Of a DNA stretch of 64,000 bases, positions 25,428-34,226 are shown piece after piece. The translations under genes and the position numbers were made by a program. The notes beneath the pieces were generated by a model. That model searched no databases. It saw only the letters and a program-made list of their open reading frames with translations, and was not told the origin of the DNA. The DNA is from Myxococcota bacterium (GTDB taxonomy: Bacteria; Myxococcota_A; UBA796; UBA2385), in contig JAKLKF010000024.1 of NCBI GenBank assembly GCA_023150805.1, forward strand, positions 1-64,000, read 5' to 3'. Position 1 is the stretch's first letter. Each line of letters begins with the position of its first letter.

Positions 25428-27236
25428 ATGGCCCGTCCCTCGCCGCCGCCCGCTCCCGTCGTGCTCACCGTGGGCGCGGGCCGGGGCGTGGTGCTGGGCC
25501 TGCCGGGGGCGGCGCCGGCGACCGGGGAGCTGGCGGAGGAGGCGATCGCGGCCGTGGCGGCGCGGGTCGAGGGCCTGGTGCGGGCGCCGGCCGGGCTGCT
25601 GCTCTCGGCCTCGGACCTGGACGCGGCCGCGCGGGAGCGGCAGGCGGGCGAGGTCCTGGCCGCGCTCTTCGACCCGCCCGCCCTGCGCGAGGTGCGCGAC
25701 GCGCTGGTGGCCTGGGCCGCGCGGGGCCAGCCCCTGCACCTGGTGGTGGACGCCCGCACGCCGGCGGCACGGGCCCTGCCCTGGGAGCTGCTGCTGGCGA
25801 TCCCGCCGGGCCGCAGCCCGCTGGCGGCGACGCGGGTGCTCCGGCTGCAAGCGGCGCCGCCGCCCGTCGCGCCGCCCCCCTCGGAGGGCCTGGAGCTGCG
25901 CCTGTGGGTGGCCGACCCCGCCGATCCGGTCAGCGCCCGGGTCGCGGCCGCGCTGGAGGCCACGGTCGCCGGCCTTGTGGGCCTGCGGCTGCGGCGCCTG
26001 CCCTCCGACCTCTCCGGCCCGCCCGCCCCGGCAGGCGGGGTCGACCGCGGCGGGCCGGCCGTGCTGCACCTGCTGACGCACGGGGCCGGCGCCCTGGACC
26101 GGGTCGGGCTGGCCGGCCCCGGCGGTCCCCGCGCCGCCGACACGGTCGCCCGGGCGCTGCAGCCCTGGTCGGCGGGCGCGCTGCTGGCGGTCACCGACGT
26201 GTGCGGCGGCGCGGCGGCGACGACCGACCCCGCCGACGCCCCGACCTGGCGGCTGGCGATGGGGGGCCCACCGGTGGTGGTCGGGCCGCGCACGCGCTGG
26301 GCGGCCGAGGCCTCGGTGGCCTTCAGCGCCGCCCTCTACGGCGCCCTGGCCCGGGGCGAGGCGGTCGGCGAGGCGGTCGAGGCGGGCCGGCTCGCGCTGC
26401 GCGGGCTGGCGATCCCCCACGAGAGCGGGCGGTGGTGGACCCCGCTGGCCATCGTGAGCACGCCGCTGGCGGCGGGCCTGCGCCTGGCCCGGCCGCCCCT
26501 GTCCCTGCCCGGCTGGCCGGCGTCCGCCCCCGACGCCGCCGCTTGGCTGCGCGCCGCCGCCGACCGCGCCCGCGGCTACCTGGGCGTCGAGCACCTGCTC
26601 GCCGCCTGCACCGACCCGGCCCTGTCCCTGCCCCCTCGGCTGGCGGCCCTGCGCCCGGCGCTGGCCGAGCTGGCCGCACGGGTGCCGCCCGCGCCGCACG
26701 CCGGGCCGGCCGAGCCCACCCCTCGCCTGCGCGGGCTGGGCGCCGAGCTGGCCCCGGGCTTCGACGCGGTGGATCTCGCCCGCCAGCTCGCGTGCGTGCC
26801 CTGGCTGGCGGCCCTGCTCGACCCGGCCGTGCGGGCTCGCCTCCTCGCCCCGCCCGAGGACGACGGCCGCGGCACCCTCCCGCTGGAGCCGGTGGAGGCG
26901 CCGCCGCTGTCGGCCGAGGGCCTGGTGCTGGAGGTCGAGGCGGGCCCCGAGGACGGCCGCCTGCTGGCGCTGCGCGCGCCCGGCGAGGTGCTGGGCCGCT
27001 GGGACCCCGGCCAGCCCGACGTGCGCGACCTGCGCCTGTACGTCGACCGCGCCGACGCCGACCGCACCCTCTCCCGCCAGCACCTCTCGCTGGAGGGCCC
27101 GGGCCTGCTGCGCCTGCGGGGCGCCACCCGCCTGCAGCGTGGACCCGGGCCCGCGCAGCCGGCCCAGGGGGTGGTCGCGGTCCAGGCGGGCGACCTGCTG
27201 GTGCTGGGCGCGGGCACCCGGCTGCGCGTGCGCTGA
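25428..27236 (+). CDS. CHAT (caspase-like) protease with Clp-N-like segment and C-terminal FHA domain
   Basis: A 602-residue protein. The CHAT domain spans about residues 1-330: the hallmark LPWELLLAI segment near 125, catalytic His in LHLLTHGAG (~217) and catalytic Cys in VTDVCGGAAA (~258). A following stretch, ARGYLGVEHLLAAC (~390), resembles the Clp R/Clp_N repeat core. The C-terminus (about 500-602) is an FHA domain: VLGRWDPGQPDVRDL, then DRTLSRQHLSLEGPG (the GR...SRxH phosphothreonine-binding signature). FHA domains bind pThr peptides, so protease activity may be placed under Ser/Thr-kinase control (inference). No secretion signal; it acts in the cytoplasm. It follows the M1-like lipoprotein gene at once. 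Confidence 0.85.
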   Translation: MARPSPPPAPVVLTVGAGRGVVLGLPGAAPATGELAEEAIAAVAARVEGLVRAPAGLLLSASDLDAAARERQAGEVLAALFDPPALREVRDALVAWAARGQPLHLVVDARTPAARALPWELLLAIPPGRSPLAATRVLRLQAAPPPVAPPPSEGLELRLWVADPADPVSARVAAALEATVAGLVGLRLRRLPSDLSGPPAPAGGVDRGGPAVLHLLTHGAGALDRVGLAGPGGPRAADTVARALQPWSAGALLAVTDVCGGAAATTDPADAPTWRLAMGGPPVVVGPRTRWAAEASVAFSAALYGALARGEAVGEAVEAGRLALRGLAIPHESGRWWTPLAIVSTPLAAGLRLARPPLSLPGWPASAPDAAAWLRAAADRARGYLGVEHLLAACTDPALSLPPRLAALRPALAELAARVPPAPHAGPAEPTPRLRGLGAELAPGFDAVDLARQLACVPWLAALLDPAVRARLLAPPEDDGRGTLPLEPVEAPPLSAEGLVLEVEAGPEDGRLLALRAPGEVLGRWDPGQPDVRDLRLYVDRADADRTLSRQHLSLEGPGLLRLRGATRLQRGPGPAQPAQGVVAVQAGDLLVLGAGTRLRVR

Positions 27237-27254
27237 GCGCGGCGGGGCGGGCGC

Positions 27255-27818
27255 TCAGCGACCCGGGGGCGGGGGGGTGCACTCCAGCGAGATCAGGACG
27301 TCGAGGTGCCGCAGCGCCACCAGGCGGCCGATCCCGGCGGGGCAGGTCGACAGCGCGTCCTCGACCCGGTTGGCCTGGATGCCGATCGGCGCGAGGGTGA
27401 GGGTCCGGCCGTCGGCGCCGACCCAGGTCAGGTCGCCCTCGATGCTGGGCGAGGGGCCGCCGATCGGGCGGGTGTGCAGGGCGCCGCGGGAGATCTCGAC
27501 GCCGGCCAGGTGTCCCTGGCCCGCGTAGGGGCCGCGGACCAGGTCGAGCAGGGGGTTGACGTCCAGGCCGAGGGTGACCGTCCCGGCGACCAGCCCGAGC
27601 ACGGCGAAGCGGCGCAGCGCCCCGCCGGGGGCGTCCCAGGCCAGCCCGAAGGCCAGCGCGAAGGCGCTGCCGAAGGCCCAGGCGACCCGCAGGGCCGGCC
27701 ACAGCCACCAGGTCGCCTCGGTGTAGGGCGGGAACAGCGTCAGGAGCGGGCCCAGCATCAAGGCCAGGCACCAGGAGACGGCCCCGGCCATGCCCAGCGC
27801 GGCCACCAGCCGGTCCAT
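27255..27818 (-). CDS. Small membrane protein, paralogue of its upstream neighbour
   Basis: A 187-residue protein with ATG at 27818 overlapping the TGA of the upstream gene (TGATG). Three to four N-terminal hydrophobic segments are seen (GAVSWCLALMLGPLLTLF, TWWLWPALRVAWAFGSAFAL, FAVLGLVAGTVTLGL). They are followed by a soluble ~100-residue tail with two cysteines (STCPAG, LECTPP). The N-terminal half aligns with the next gene (LGPLLTxxPPY, WWLWPALRxAW), so the pair arose by duplication. Function unknown. The longer ORF in the track includes shadow sequence upstream and should not be used. Confidence 0.75.
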   Translation of the reverse strand: MDRLVAALGMAGAVSWCLALMLGPLLTLFPPYTEATWWLWPALRVAWAFGSAFALAFGLAWDAPGGALRRFAVLGLVAGTVTLGLDVNPLLDLVRGPYAGQGHLAGVEISRGALHTRPIGGPSPSIEGDLTWVGADGRTLTLAPIGIQANRVEDALSTCPAGIGRLVALRHLDVLISLECTPPPPGR

Positions 27819-28333
27819 CAGGTCGCCCTCGCGTCGAGGAAGGCGCGCAGGGCCGGCAGGGTCCGCACCTGGACCGCCGGCGCGCCACGCAGGCTCTCCA
27901 GCGCGCGCCGTGCCCGGTCGCCCTGGATGCCCCGGAAGCGCAGGCGCACCGGCCCCTCGGCGGTGAGCAGCTCGACCTCGGTGTGGGAGACCCGCTGCCC
28001 CAGGGCCGGCTGCAGCCGGCTGTGGGTGTCCGCCGCGCGCAGGCGCCCGGTCAGCGTCTGCGGGCCGCGCGCCAGGGCCAGGGCCGGGGCCACGGACAGG
28101 ACCAGCCCGACCGCGCCCAGCCCCAGCCCGGCGCCGAGCATGGCCGGGGCCTCGCCGCCCGCCATGCGCGCCGTGGCCGCGCCGGCGGCCACGCCCCCGC
28201 CGACCATCCAGGCCAGGCGCAGCGCCGGCCACAGCCACCAGGCCCCCCGGGGGTAGGGCGGCAGGGCGGTCAGCAGCGGGCCGAGGAAGACGCCCGCGGC
28301 CCAGGCCGACAGCAGGAGCAGGTCGAACCACAC
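27818..28333 (-). CDS. Small membrane protein, paralogue of its downstream neighbour
   Basis: A 171-residue protein starting at GTG 28333 (VWFDLLLLSAWAAGVFLGPL). The track's ATG at 28459 lies inside the neighbouring gene's coding sequence and gives an unrelated Gly/Ala/Arg-rich leader. Hydrophobic segments (VFLGPLLTALPPY, WWLWPALRLAWMVGGGVAAG, LGLGAVGLVLSVAPALAL) are followed by a soluble C-terminal domain (VELLTAEGPVRLRFRGIQGD). It shares the WWLWPALR motif with the downstream gene and overlaps it by one base. No visible Shine-Dalgarno, so the start is less certain. Function unknown. Confidence 0.65.
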   Translation of the reverse strand: MWFDLLLLSAWAAGVFLGPLLTALPPYPRGAWWLWPALRLAWMVGGGVAAGAATARMAGGEAPAMLGAGLGLGAVGLVLSVAPALALARGPQTLTGRLRAADTHSRLQPALGQRVSHTEVELLTAEGPVRLRFRGIQGDRARRALESLRGAPAVQVRTLPALRAFLDARAT

Positions 28334-28362
28334 GGGCGCGATGGTAGCGCCTGCGCGGTCGT

Positions 28363-29085
28363 TCAGGGCTCGGCCCCCCCGGCGGCCTGCCGCAGGCGCC
28401 GCCGCACCAGCCCGCCCAGGACCAGGGCCAGCAGCCCCACGGCGGCCAGGCCCAGCCACTCGGCGGGTCGCAGCGGGTCGGCGCCCGCGCTGGCCAGGGC
28501 CACCTCGGCGCCGGTGAAGCCGGCCCAGGCGTAGAGCACCACCGCGGGGACCATGCCGACCACGCTGGCCAGCAGGTAGGGGCCGAAGGGCAGCGAGGTC
28601 AGGCCCGCCGCGTAGTTCTGGACGGCGTAGGGCACCACCGGGAACAGCCGCAGGACGACCACCCAGCGCCAGCCGCGGCGGCCCAGGCGGGCCCGCACCG
28701 CCGCGACCCTGGGGTGACGGGCGGCGAAGCGCGCCACGCCCTGCTCGCCCAGGGCGCGGGCCAGCAGGAAGGCCAGCGCGGCCGAGCTGCTGGCGCCCAG
28801 CCAGACGGCCAGGCTGCCCAGCCAGGGGCCCAGGACCGCGCCGGCCAGCAGGGAGACCGTGGACCCCGGGATCAAGACCAGCTCGCCCAGGGCGTAGGCC
28901 AGGGCGAAGAGCAGGACGGCGGGGCCGGGCCCCTGGGCCAGGGCCTGCTCCCGCAGCCCGTCGAGCAGCGCCGCCAGCGGCAGGGTGCGGCCGGCCAGCC
29001 CCAGCAGCAGCACGACGCCGACCAGCAGCGCCACCTGCCGGCGCAGGGAGCCGGCGCGCAGCGGGGGGTGGAGGTGCTCGGCCAT
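28363..29085 (-). CDS. TVP38/TMEM64 (DedA-like) membrane protein
   Basis: A 240-residue integral membrane protein with about six hydrophobic segments. The VTT/SNARE-associated domain core is clear: LIPGSTVSLLAGAVLGPWLG (the GxxxG-rich re-entrant loop) and the conserved RLFPVVPYAVQNYAAGLTSLPFGPYLLAS. Family members move or scramble lipids or are linked to membrane homeostasis. The C-terminus is a basic tail (VRRRLRQA). It is upstream of the two small membrane protein genes on the same strand, so all three may be one transcript, and it is divergent from the DUF4398-like/OmpA pair. Confidence 0.88.
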   Translation of the reverse strand: MAEHLHPPLRAGSLRRQVALLVGVVLLLGLAGRTLPLAALLDGLREQALAQGPGPAVLLFALAYALGELVLIPGSTVSLLAGAVLGPWLGSLAVWLGASSSAALAFLLARALGEQGVARFAARHPRVAAVRARLGRRGWRWVVVLRLFPVVPYAVQNYAAGLTSLPFGPYLLASVVGMVPAVVLYAWAGFTGAEVALASAGADPLRPAEWLGLAAVGLLALVLGGLVRRRLRQAAGGAEP

Positions 29086-29166
29086 CGCGCCGAGCCTACC
29101 CGCCCGGACCGCCGGGCGAGGGGCGGCCTGCTCCCCCCTCCTCGGGACCGGCGCGCGCGCCGCGGC

Positions 29167-29196
29167 TTGACACTCCCCCGGGGCCGTGCGTCAATC
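29167..29196 (+). promoter_or_regulatory. Candidate sigma-70-type promoter
   Basis: TTGACA at 29167-29172 is a consensus -35 box. After 18 bases comes TCAATC (29191-29196), a weak -10. It lies 28 bases upstream of the ATG of the DUF4398-like lipoprotein gene, in the divergent intergenic region. The exact -35 stands out in this GC-rich sequence; the -10 is poor. Confidence 0.4.
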
Positions 29197-29223
29197 CTGC
29201 CCTCCTCCTCGCGCCGAGCCCCC

Positions 29224-29730
29224 ATGACCGCGCGCCCCGCCCGCCCGACCCTCGCCCCGCTCCTGCTGGCGGGCGCCCTGCTCCTGCTGCCCGGCTGCGC
29301 GCTCAAGACGACCATCCTGGTGATGGACGCCGAGCAGGCCGTGTCCGCCGCCGAGGCGGCCCGGGCCGACGAGCTGGCCACCCACGACATGACGATGGCG
29401 CGCGCCTACATGCAGGAGGCCCAGCGCCTGTGGGCCCACAGCCAGTACGCGGCGGCCGATCGCCTGGCGCTGGAGTCGCGGCGGCTGGCCGAGGCCGCGG
29501 CGCAGAAGGCCGCGGTGGGCGGCGATCCGGGCCAGGAGGCCCTGGAGGACGCGGCCGCCCCGCCGCCCCAGCCGGTCGCCCCGCCGGTCGAGCCCGAGCC
29601 CGACGACAGCGAGCTGATGCAGCTCATCGAGGAGGGCAAGGAGGAGGAGGAGGAGGGCGAGGAGAAGGAGCCCAGCATCCTGCAGGACGAGAAGCTCGAC
29701 ACCGAGATCTTCGACGAGGACAGCCCGTGA
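29224..29730 (+). CDS. DUF4398-like lipoprotein
   Basis: A 168-residue protein starting at ATG 29224. Signal peptide with lipobox LLPGC, then a short helical-hairpin domain (EQAVSAAEAARADELATHDM, MARAYMQEAQRLWAHSQYAA) of the DUF4398 type, in which Ala-rich helices carry a conserved YxxA segment. The tail is Pro-rich and then strongly acidic (EEGKEEEEEGEEKEPS). It overlaps the GTG of the OmpA-like gene (GTGA). In Gram-negative bacteria this domain often sits beside OmpA-like proteins in the outer-membrane/peptidoglycan layer, which fits this pairing. Confidence 0.82.
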   Translation: MTARPARPTLAPLLLAGALLLLPGCALKTTILVMDAEQAVSAAEAARADELATHDMTMARAYMQEAQRLWAHSQYAAADRLALESRRLAEAAAQKAAVGGDPGQEALEDAAAPPPQPVAPPVEPEPDDSELMQLIEEGKEEEEEGEEKEPSILQDEKLDTEIFDEDSP

Positions 29731-30674
29731 TCCTCCCCCTGCTGCTGGCCCTGGCCTGCGCGCCGGCCTGGAACCTGGACACCGACGCGGTCGCGGCCGC
29801 GCAGAAGCTGGCCCTGCTGCAGGCCAACCGCTTCGTGCCCCGCTGCGCGCCGCGGGAGTGGGCCCTGGCGAAGTCCCACGAGGAGTTCGCGAAGGTCAGC
29901 CTGTCGCACGGCGACGGCAACGCCGCGCGCCGGCACCTGGACGACTCGCTGCGCTGGTCGGACGAGGCCATCGCCAAGGCCATCGCCTGCGCCCCCGGCG
30001 ACGGCGACGGCGACGCCATCGACGACGATCTCGACACCTGCCCGCAGGCGGCCGAGGACTACGACGGGGACCGGGACAAGGACGGCTGCCCCGACGTCGA
30101 CAGCGACGGCGACGGCCTGGAGGACGACAAGGACCCCTGCCCCCGCGAGGCCGAGGACCTGGACGGCTTCAAGGACAGCGACGGCTGCGCCGACCTGGAC
30201 AACGACGGCGACGGTGTCGCCGACGAGGCCGACCGCTGCCCCGTCCAGGCCGAGGTCGTCAACGACTACATGGACGACGACGGCTGCCCGGACGTGAAGC
30301 CCGAGCGCATCGTGCTCAGCCGGAAGAAGATCGAGATCCTGGAGAGCGTCAACTTCCAGCTCGGCGCCGCGACGATCGAGGCCAGCAGCTTCGCCCTGCT
30401 CGACGAGGTCGCCCGCGCGATCCAGGACAACCCCGACATCCGGGTGCGGATCGAGGGGCACACCGACAACGAGGGCGACGACGACTTCAACCTGCGCCTG
30501 TCCCAGTCGCGCGCCGAGTCGGTCAAGCTCTACCTGTCGGACCGGGGCATCGACCCGGCGCGGCTGGACGCCGTCGGCTTCGGCGAGGAGCGGCCCATCG
30601 ACACGAACCGCACCGACGAGGGGCGGGCCAACAACCGCCGGGTGGAGTTCGTGATCCTGCGCGCCGGGGAGTAG
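29727..30674 (+). CDS. OmpA-family lipoprotein with thrombospondin type-3 calcium repeats
   Basis: A 315-residue protein starting at GTG 29727, overlapping the upstream stop. A short signal peptide with lipobox LALAC is followed by a helical region similar to the DUF4398-like neighbour (KLALLQANRFVPR, EFAKVSLSHGDGNAARRHL). Residues ~88-195 carry TSP3-type repeats (DGDGDAIDDDLDTCPQAAED, DSDGDGLEDDKDPCP, DNDGDGVADEADRCP), which bind calcium. The C-terminus is an OmpA/MotB peptidoglycan-binding domain: NFQLGAATIEASSFALLDEV, VRIEGHTDNEGDD, LSQSRAESVKLYLSDRGI, NRRVEFVI. It would anchor the outer membrane to peptidoglycan; co-expressed with the DUF4398-like lipoprotein. Confidence 0.93.
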   Translation: MILPLLLALACAPAWNLDTDAVAAAQKLALLQANRFVPRCAPREWALAKSHEEFAKVSLSHGDGNAARRHLDDSLRWSDEAIAKAIACAPGDGDGDAIDDDLDTCPQAAEDYDGDRDKDGCPDVDSDGDGLEDDKDPCPREAEDLDGFKDSDGCADLDNDGDGVADEADRCPVQAEVVNDYMDDDGCPDVKPERIVLSRKKIEILESVNFQLGAATIEASSFALLDEVARAIQDNPDIRVRIEGHTDNEGDDDFNLRLSQSRAESVKLYLSDRGIDPARLDAVGFGEERPIDTNRTDEGRANNRRVEFVILRAGE

Positions 30675-30695
30675 GCTCCGGGGACCGGAGGTCCC

Positions 30696-31817
30696 ATGCA
30701 CGCACTGCTCCTCGGCCTGGCCCTGTTCGCTTGCAAGAGCGGGAAGATCGGTGGCGACGACACCGGGGGGGACGCCGACGGCGGCACCCCGGACGGGGGC
30801 ACGGGCGACGGGGGCACCGGCGACGGGGGCACGGGCGACGGGGGCACGGGCGACGGGGGCACCGGGGACGGGGGCACGAGCGGGCCCACCTTCCGCTTCG
30901 AGGTCGACGGCAGCCTGGTCGGCCGCTCGCTGTCCTTCGGGGGGCTGGTCTCCATCGAGGACGATCTGCCCGCCTTCGCGCAGGCGCTGGGCTCCGTGCC
31001 GCTCACCTCCGCGGAGATCGAGCTGTCGCCGGCCCTGCCGGTCGACGCGCCCCTGTTCGAGCTGGATCCCGAGGGCTGGCCGGGCTGGAAGGCGGCGCTG
31101 TACATGCCCTTCGTCTTCCAGGACGAGGACGGCGACGGCTTCCTGGGCGCGGACGAGGTGATCACCGCCGCCAGCTCGACCTGGCTGGGCTGGTTCGAGG
31201 CGCCCCTTCCGCCCGAGCTGGATGCCGCGGGCTTCGTCGAGGGCTGGAACGCCCTGGGCATGGTGGCCGACGCCTTCCCCATCCCCGTCGATCCGCTGGA
31301 CATCGGGATCTCCCAGGCGCTCGACCCCGTGCTGCTCGTCACGCTGGCGGGGACCTACGACGGGGCGGTGCCCGTCACCGACCTGCGGCTGGCCGTGGTC
31401 GCCGGCGCCGAGACCATGGACGGCGCGCCCGTCGAGCCGCGCTACGCCGACCAGGCGCTCACCGAGGACTGGTCGGTCACCATCGACGGGGCGCCCCCGC
31501 CGGAGCACTACGCCGACCTGGACGGCAGCGGCGTCCCCATGGCCGCCGAGCTGCTGCTGGCCTACCTGGACCTGGACGGCAGCGAGGACCTGGACCTGCG
31601 CCACGACGGGCCCCTGTACTCGGCCTGCCTGGACGGGGACCTCGTCGTCGCCTTCTGGGTGGAGCCGATGACCGACCTGGCCCAGGCCTGGGGTGCCACC
31701 TTCTCGGGCTATGGCACGGGCTGGCAGCTCGTCGCCGACCCCGACGGCGAGGGGCGGCTGCTGGAGGCGGGGGAGGCGTCGGCCCTGGTCATCGGGGAGA
31801 GCTGCCCCCTGGAGTGA
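30696..31817 (+). CDS. Lipoprotein with GDGGT repeat linker
   Basis: A 373-residue protein; GGAGG lies seven bases upstream of ATG 30696. Signal peptide MHALLLGLALFAC with a lipobox, then a long low-complexity linker of GDGGT units. The mature domain begins at PTFRFEVDGSLVGRSLSFGG and is beta-rich. It contains one EF-hand-like loop (DEDGDGFLGADE) and an acidic DLDGSEDLDLRHDG segment. No enzyme motif recognised. It lies 21 bases after the OmpA-like gene and may be in the same transcript. Probably surface-exposed. Confidence 0.82.
   Translation: MHALLLGLALFACKSGKIGGDDTGGDADGGTPDGGTGDGGTGDGGTGDGGTGDGGTGDGGTSGPTFRFEVDGSLVGRSLSFGGLVSIEDDLPAFAQALGSVPLTSAEIELSPALPVDAPLFELDPEGWPGWKAALYMPFVFQDEDGDGFLGADEVITAASSTWLGWFEAPLPPELDAAGFVEGWNALGMVADAFPIPVDPLDIGISQALDPVLLVTLAGTYDGAVPVTDLRLAVVAGAETMDGAPVEPRYADQALTEDWSVTIDGAPPPEHYADLDGSGVPMAAELLLAYLDLDGSEDLDLRHDGPLYSACLDGDLVVAFWVEPMTDLAQAWGATFSGYGTGWQLVADPDGEGRLLEAGEASALVIGESCPLE
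30777..30880. repeat. 15-bp GDGGT-coding tandem repeat
   Basis: About six near-identical 15-base units (ggcgacgggggcac plus one variable base) encode GDGGT repeats right after the lipobox linker. Units are in frame, so copy-number change alters only spacer length between the membrane anchor and the folded domain. Confidence 0.85.
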
Positions 31818-31902
31818 CCGGCGCCGTCACCGGCCGCGCGGCCGCCGCCTCGACGGCTCCGGGCCCGGTGGGTACAACGCACACCCCCCCTCCGAGGCCG
31901 CC

Positions 31903-33225
31903 ATGACCATCCAGCGCCTGCCCGCCGACGCGCCCCCCCTCGCCACGGTCGCCCGCATCGGCGACTTCGTCGGCCAGACCGTCACGCTGCGGGGCTGGCT
32001 GTACAACCTGCGCTCCTCGGGCAAGATCGCCTTCCCGCAGCTGCGCGACGGCACCGGCGTGATCCAGTGCGTCGCCGGCCGCAAGGACCTGGGCGACGAG
32101 GCCTTCGAGGCGCTCATCCGCCTGGGCCAGGAGTCCAGCCTGGTCCTGCGCGGCGAGGTGCGGGCCGACCCGCGGGCGCCCGGCGGCTACGAGCTGAAGG
32201 TCAGCGGGCTGGACATCCTGCACGCGGCCGTCGACTACCCGATCGGCCCCAAGGAGCACGGCCCGGACTTCCTGCACAACCACCGCCACCTGTGGCTGCG
32301 CAGCCGGCGGCAGCAGGCGATCATGCACATCCGGCACCTCAGCGTGATGGCGATCCGCCGCTACTTCGACGAGCGCGGCTACCTGCTGCTCGACTCGCCC
32401 ATCTTCACGCCGAACGCCTGCGAGGGCACCAGCACGCTCTTCGAGACGGAGTACTTCGGCCGTCCCGCCTACCTGACGCAGTCCGGCCAGCTCTACCAGG
32501 AGGCCGGCGCCACCGCCTTCGGCAAGACCTACTGCTTCGGCCCCACCTTCCGCGCCGAGAAGAGCGGCACCCGCCGCCACCTGACCGAGTTCTGGATGGT
32601 CGAGCCCGAGATCGCCTTCGCCGATCTCGAGGACATCATGGACATCGCCGAGGACTTCCTGGTCTTCTGTACACAGTTCGTCCTGGAGCACGGCCGGCCC
32701 TGGCTGGTCGAGCTGGAGCGGGACCTGTCCAAGCTGGAGGCGGTGCAGAAGCCCTTCCCGCGCATCAGCTACGACGACGCCTGCGTGCAGCTCGCCGCCC
32801 TGGGCGAGCCGGTCGATCCCGACGACGACTTCGGCAGCCCCCACGAGACGGTGCTGACCCAGCAGTACGACCGGCCGATCATGGTCTACGGCTACCCGAC
32901 CGCGGTGAAGGCCTTCTACATGAAGGAGAACCCCGAGAAGCCCAGCCGGGTGCTCGGCGTCGACGTGCTGGCCCCCGAGGGCTACGGCGAGGTCATCGGC
33001 GGCGGCCAGCGCGAGGACAGCCTGGACGTCCTGCTGCACAAGATCCAGGAGCACAAGCTGCCCCAGGAGTACTTCGAGTGGTTCCTGGACCTGCGCCGCT
33101 ACGGCACCGTGCCGCACGGCGGCTTCGGCATGGGCCTGGAGCGCTTCGTGACCTGGGTCTGCGGCATCCCGCACATCCGCGAGACCATCCCCTTCCCCCG
33201 CACCATCACGCGGCTGACCCCTTGA
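31903..33225 (+). CDS. asnS: Asparaginyl-tRNA synthetase
   Basis: A 440-residue class II aminoacyl-tRNA synthetase that charges tRNA-Asn with asparagine. The N-terminal OB-fold ([32 protein letters not shown]) binds the anticodon. The catalytic core shows motif 2 ([20 protein letters not shown]) and motif 3 ([20 protein letters not shown]), ending IPFPRT as in AsnRS. Length is typical. ATG 31903 is chosen because the OB-fold starts soon after; the track's 31693 start runs back through the previous gene. Its TGA overlaps the TTG start of lpxD. Confidence 0.95.
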   Translation: MTIQRLPADAPPLATVARIGDFVGQTVTLRGWLYNLRSSGKIAFPQLRDGTGVIQCVAGRKDLGDEAFEALIRLGQESSLVLRGEVRADPRAPGGYELKVSGLDILHAAVDYPIGPKEHGPDFLHNHRHLWLRSRRQQAIMHIRHLSVMAIRRYFDERGYLLLDSPIFTPNACEGTSTLFETEYFGRPAYLTQSGQLYQEAGATAFGKTYCFGPTFRAEKSGTRRHLTEFWMVEPEIAFADLEDIMDIAEDFLVFCTQFVLEHGRPWLVELERDLSKLEAVQKPFPRISYDDACVQLAALGEPVDPDDDFGSPHETVLTQQYDRPIMVYGYPTAVKAFYMKENPEKPSRVLGVDVLAPEGYGEVIGGGQREDSLDVLLHKIQEHKLPQEYFEWFLDLRRYGTVPHGGFGMGLERFVTWVCGIPHIRETIPFPRTITRLTP

Positions 33226-34226
33226 GCGGGGGGCGGGGCCCGGGCACCGCGGCCGAGGTCGCGGCCCTGGTCGGCGGCGCGCTGCACGGCCCGGACCGGA
33301 CCTTCTCGGGCGTGGGCAGCGTGGAGACGGCCGAGGTGTACGAGCTGGCCTTCGCGGAGAAGGCCGTGCCCGAGGGGTGCCGGGCCGGGGTCCTGCTGGC
33401 GCGGCAGGCGGTGCCGGGCCGGACCTGCGTGGTGGTCGCAGAGCCCAAGCGGGCCTTCATGGTGGTGCTGCAGGCCCTCTTCCCCGAGGTGGACGGGCTG
33501 GTGCAGCGGCCGCGGGGCGCCGGCGGGGACCCGGCGCATGGACAGACCTGGGTGGACGCGGTCGTGCACCCCGGCGCCACCGTGCACCCCACCGCCCACC
33601 TGGGCCCGGACGTCACCGTCCACCCTGGTTGCTACGTCGGCGCCCACTGCGTCGTCGGCGAGGGGACCGTGCTGTACCCCAACGTCGTGCTCTACCCGGG
33701 CACCGAGCTGGGCCAGCGCTGCCGGGTGCACGCCGGCACCGTCATCGGCGCGGACGGCTTCTCCTACGAGCCCGGTCCGCGCGGGCCGGTCAAGGTGCCC
33801 CAGGTGGGCCGCGTCATCGTCGGGGACGACGTCGAGATCGGCCCCAACTGCGTCATCGACCGCGCCTTCCTGGAGCAGACGCGCATCGGCGACGGCAGCA
33901 AGCTGGACGGACTGGTGATGATCGCCCACAACGTGGCGATCGGGCGGGGCGTGGTCATCGCCGCCCAGGTCGGGCTGGCGGGCTCTGTCCAGGTGGGGGA
34001 CGGCGCGATGCGGGGCGGCCAGGCCGGCGGGGCCGACCACCGGGTGATCGGGCGGCGGGCGATGGTCGCCGCCCAGGCCGGGGTCGGCAAGGACGTGCCC
34101 GACGGCGAGGCGGTGCTCGGCAGCCCGGCGATGCCCCTGCGGGTGGCGCGGCGGGTCTACGCCTGGCTGCCCCAGCTCCCCGAGGTGGCCCGCAAGGTGC
34201 TCAAGGGCGGCTCAGGCCCCGGGTAG
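33222..34226 (+). CDS. lpxD: UDP-3-O-acylglucosamine N-acyltransferase
   Basis: A 334-residue protein of normal LpxD length, adding the N-linked 3-hydroxyacyl chain in lipid A synthesis in the cytoplasm. The N-terminal uridine-binding domain ([37 protein letters not shown]) is followed by a left-handed beta-helix of hexapeptide repeats ([37 protein letters not shown]). LpxD markers include GADGFSYEP, the catalytic-His segment MIAHNVAIG and [12 protein letters not shown]. The likely start is TTG 33222, overlapping the asnS stop as TTGA, which suggests translational coupling. The 3' end overlaps the convergent metallopeptidase-like gene by 15 bases. Confidence 0.92.
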   Translation: MSGGRGPGTAAEVAALVGGALHGPDRTFSGVGSVETAEVYELAFAEKAVPEGCRAGVLLARQAVPGRTCVVVAEPKRAFMVVLQALFPEVDGLVQRPRGAGGDPAHGQTWVDAVVHPGATVHPTAHLGPDVTVHPGCYVGAHCVVGEGTVLYPNVVLYPGTELGQRCRVHAGTVIGADGFSYEPGPRGPVKVPQVGRVIVGDDVEIGPNCVIDRAFLEQTRIGDGSKLDGLVMIAHNVAIGRGVVIAAQVGLAGSVQVGDGAMRGGQAGGADHRVIGRRAMVAAQAGVGKDVPDGEAVLGSPAMPLRVARRVYAWLPQLPEVARKVLKGGSGPG

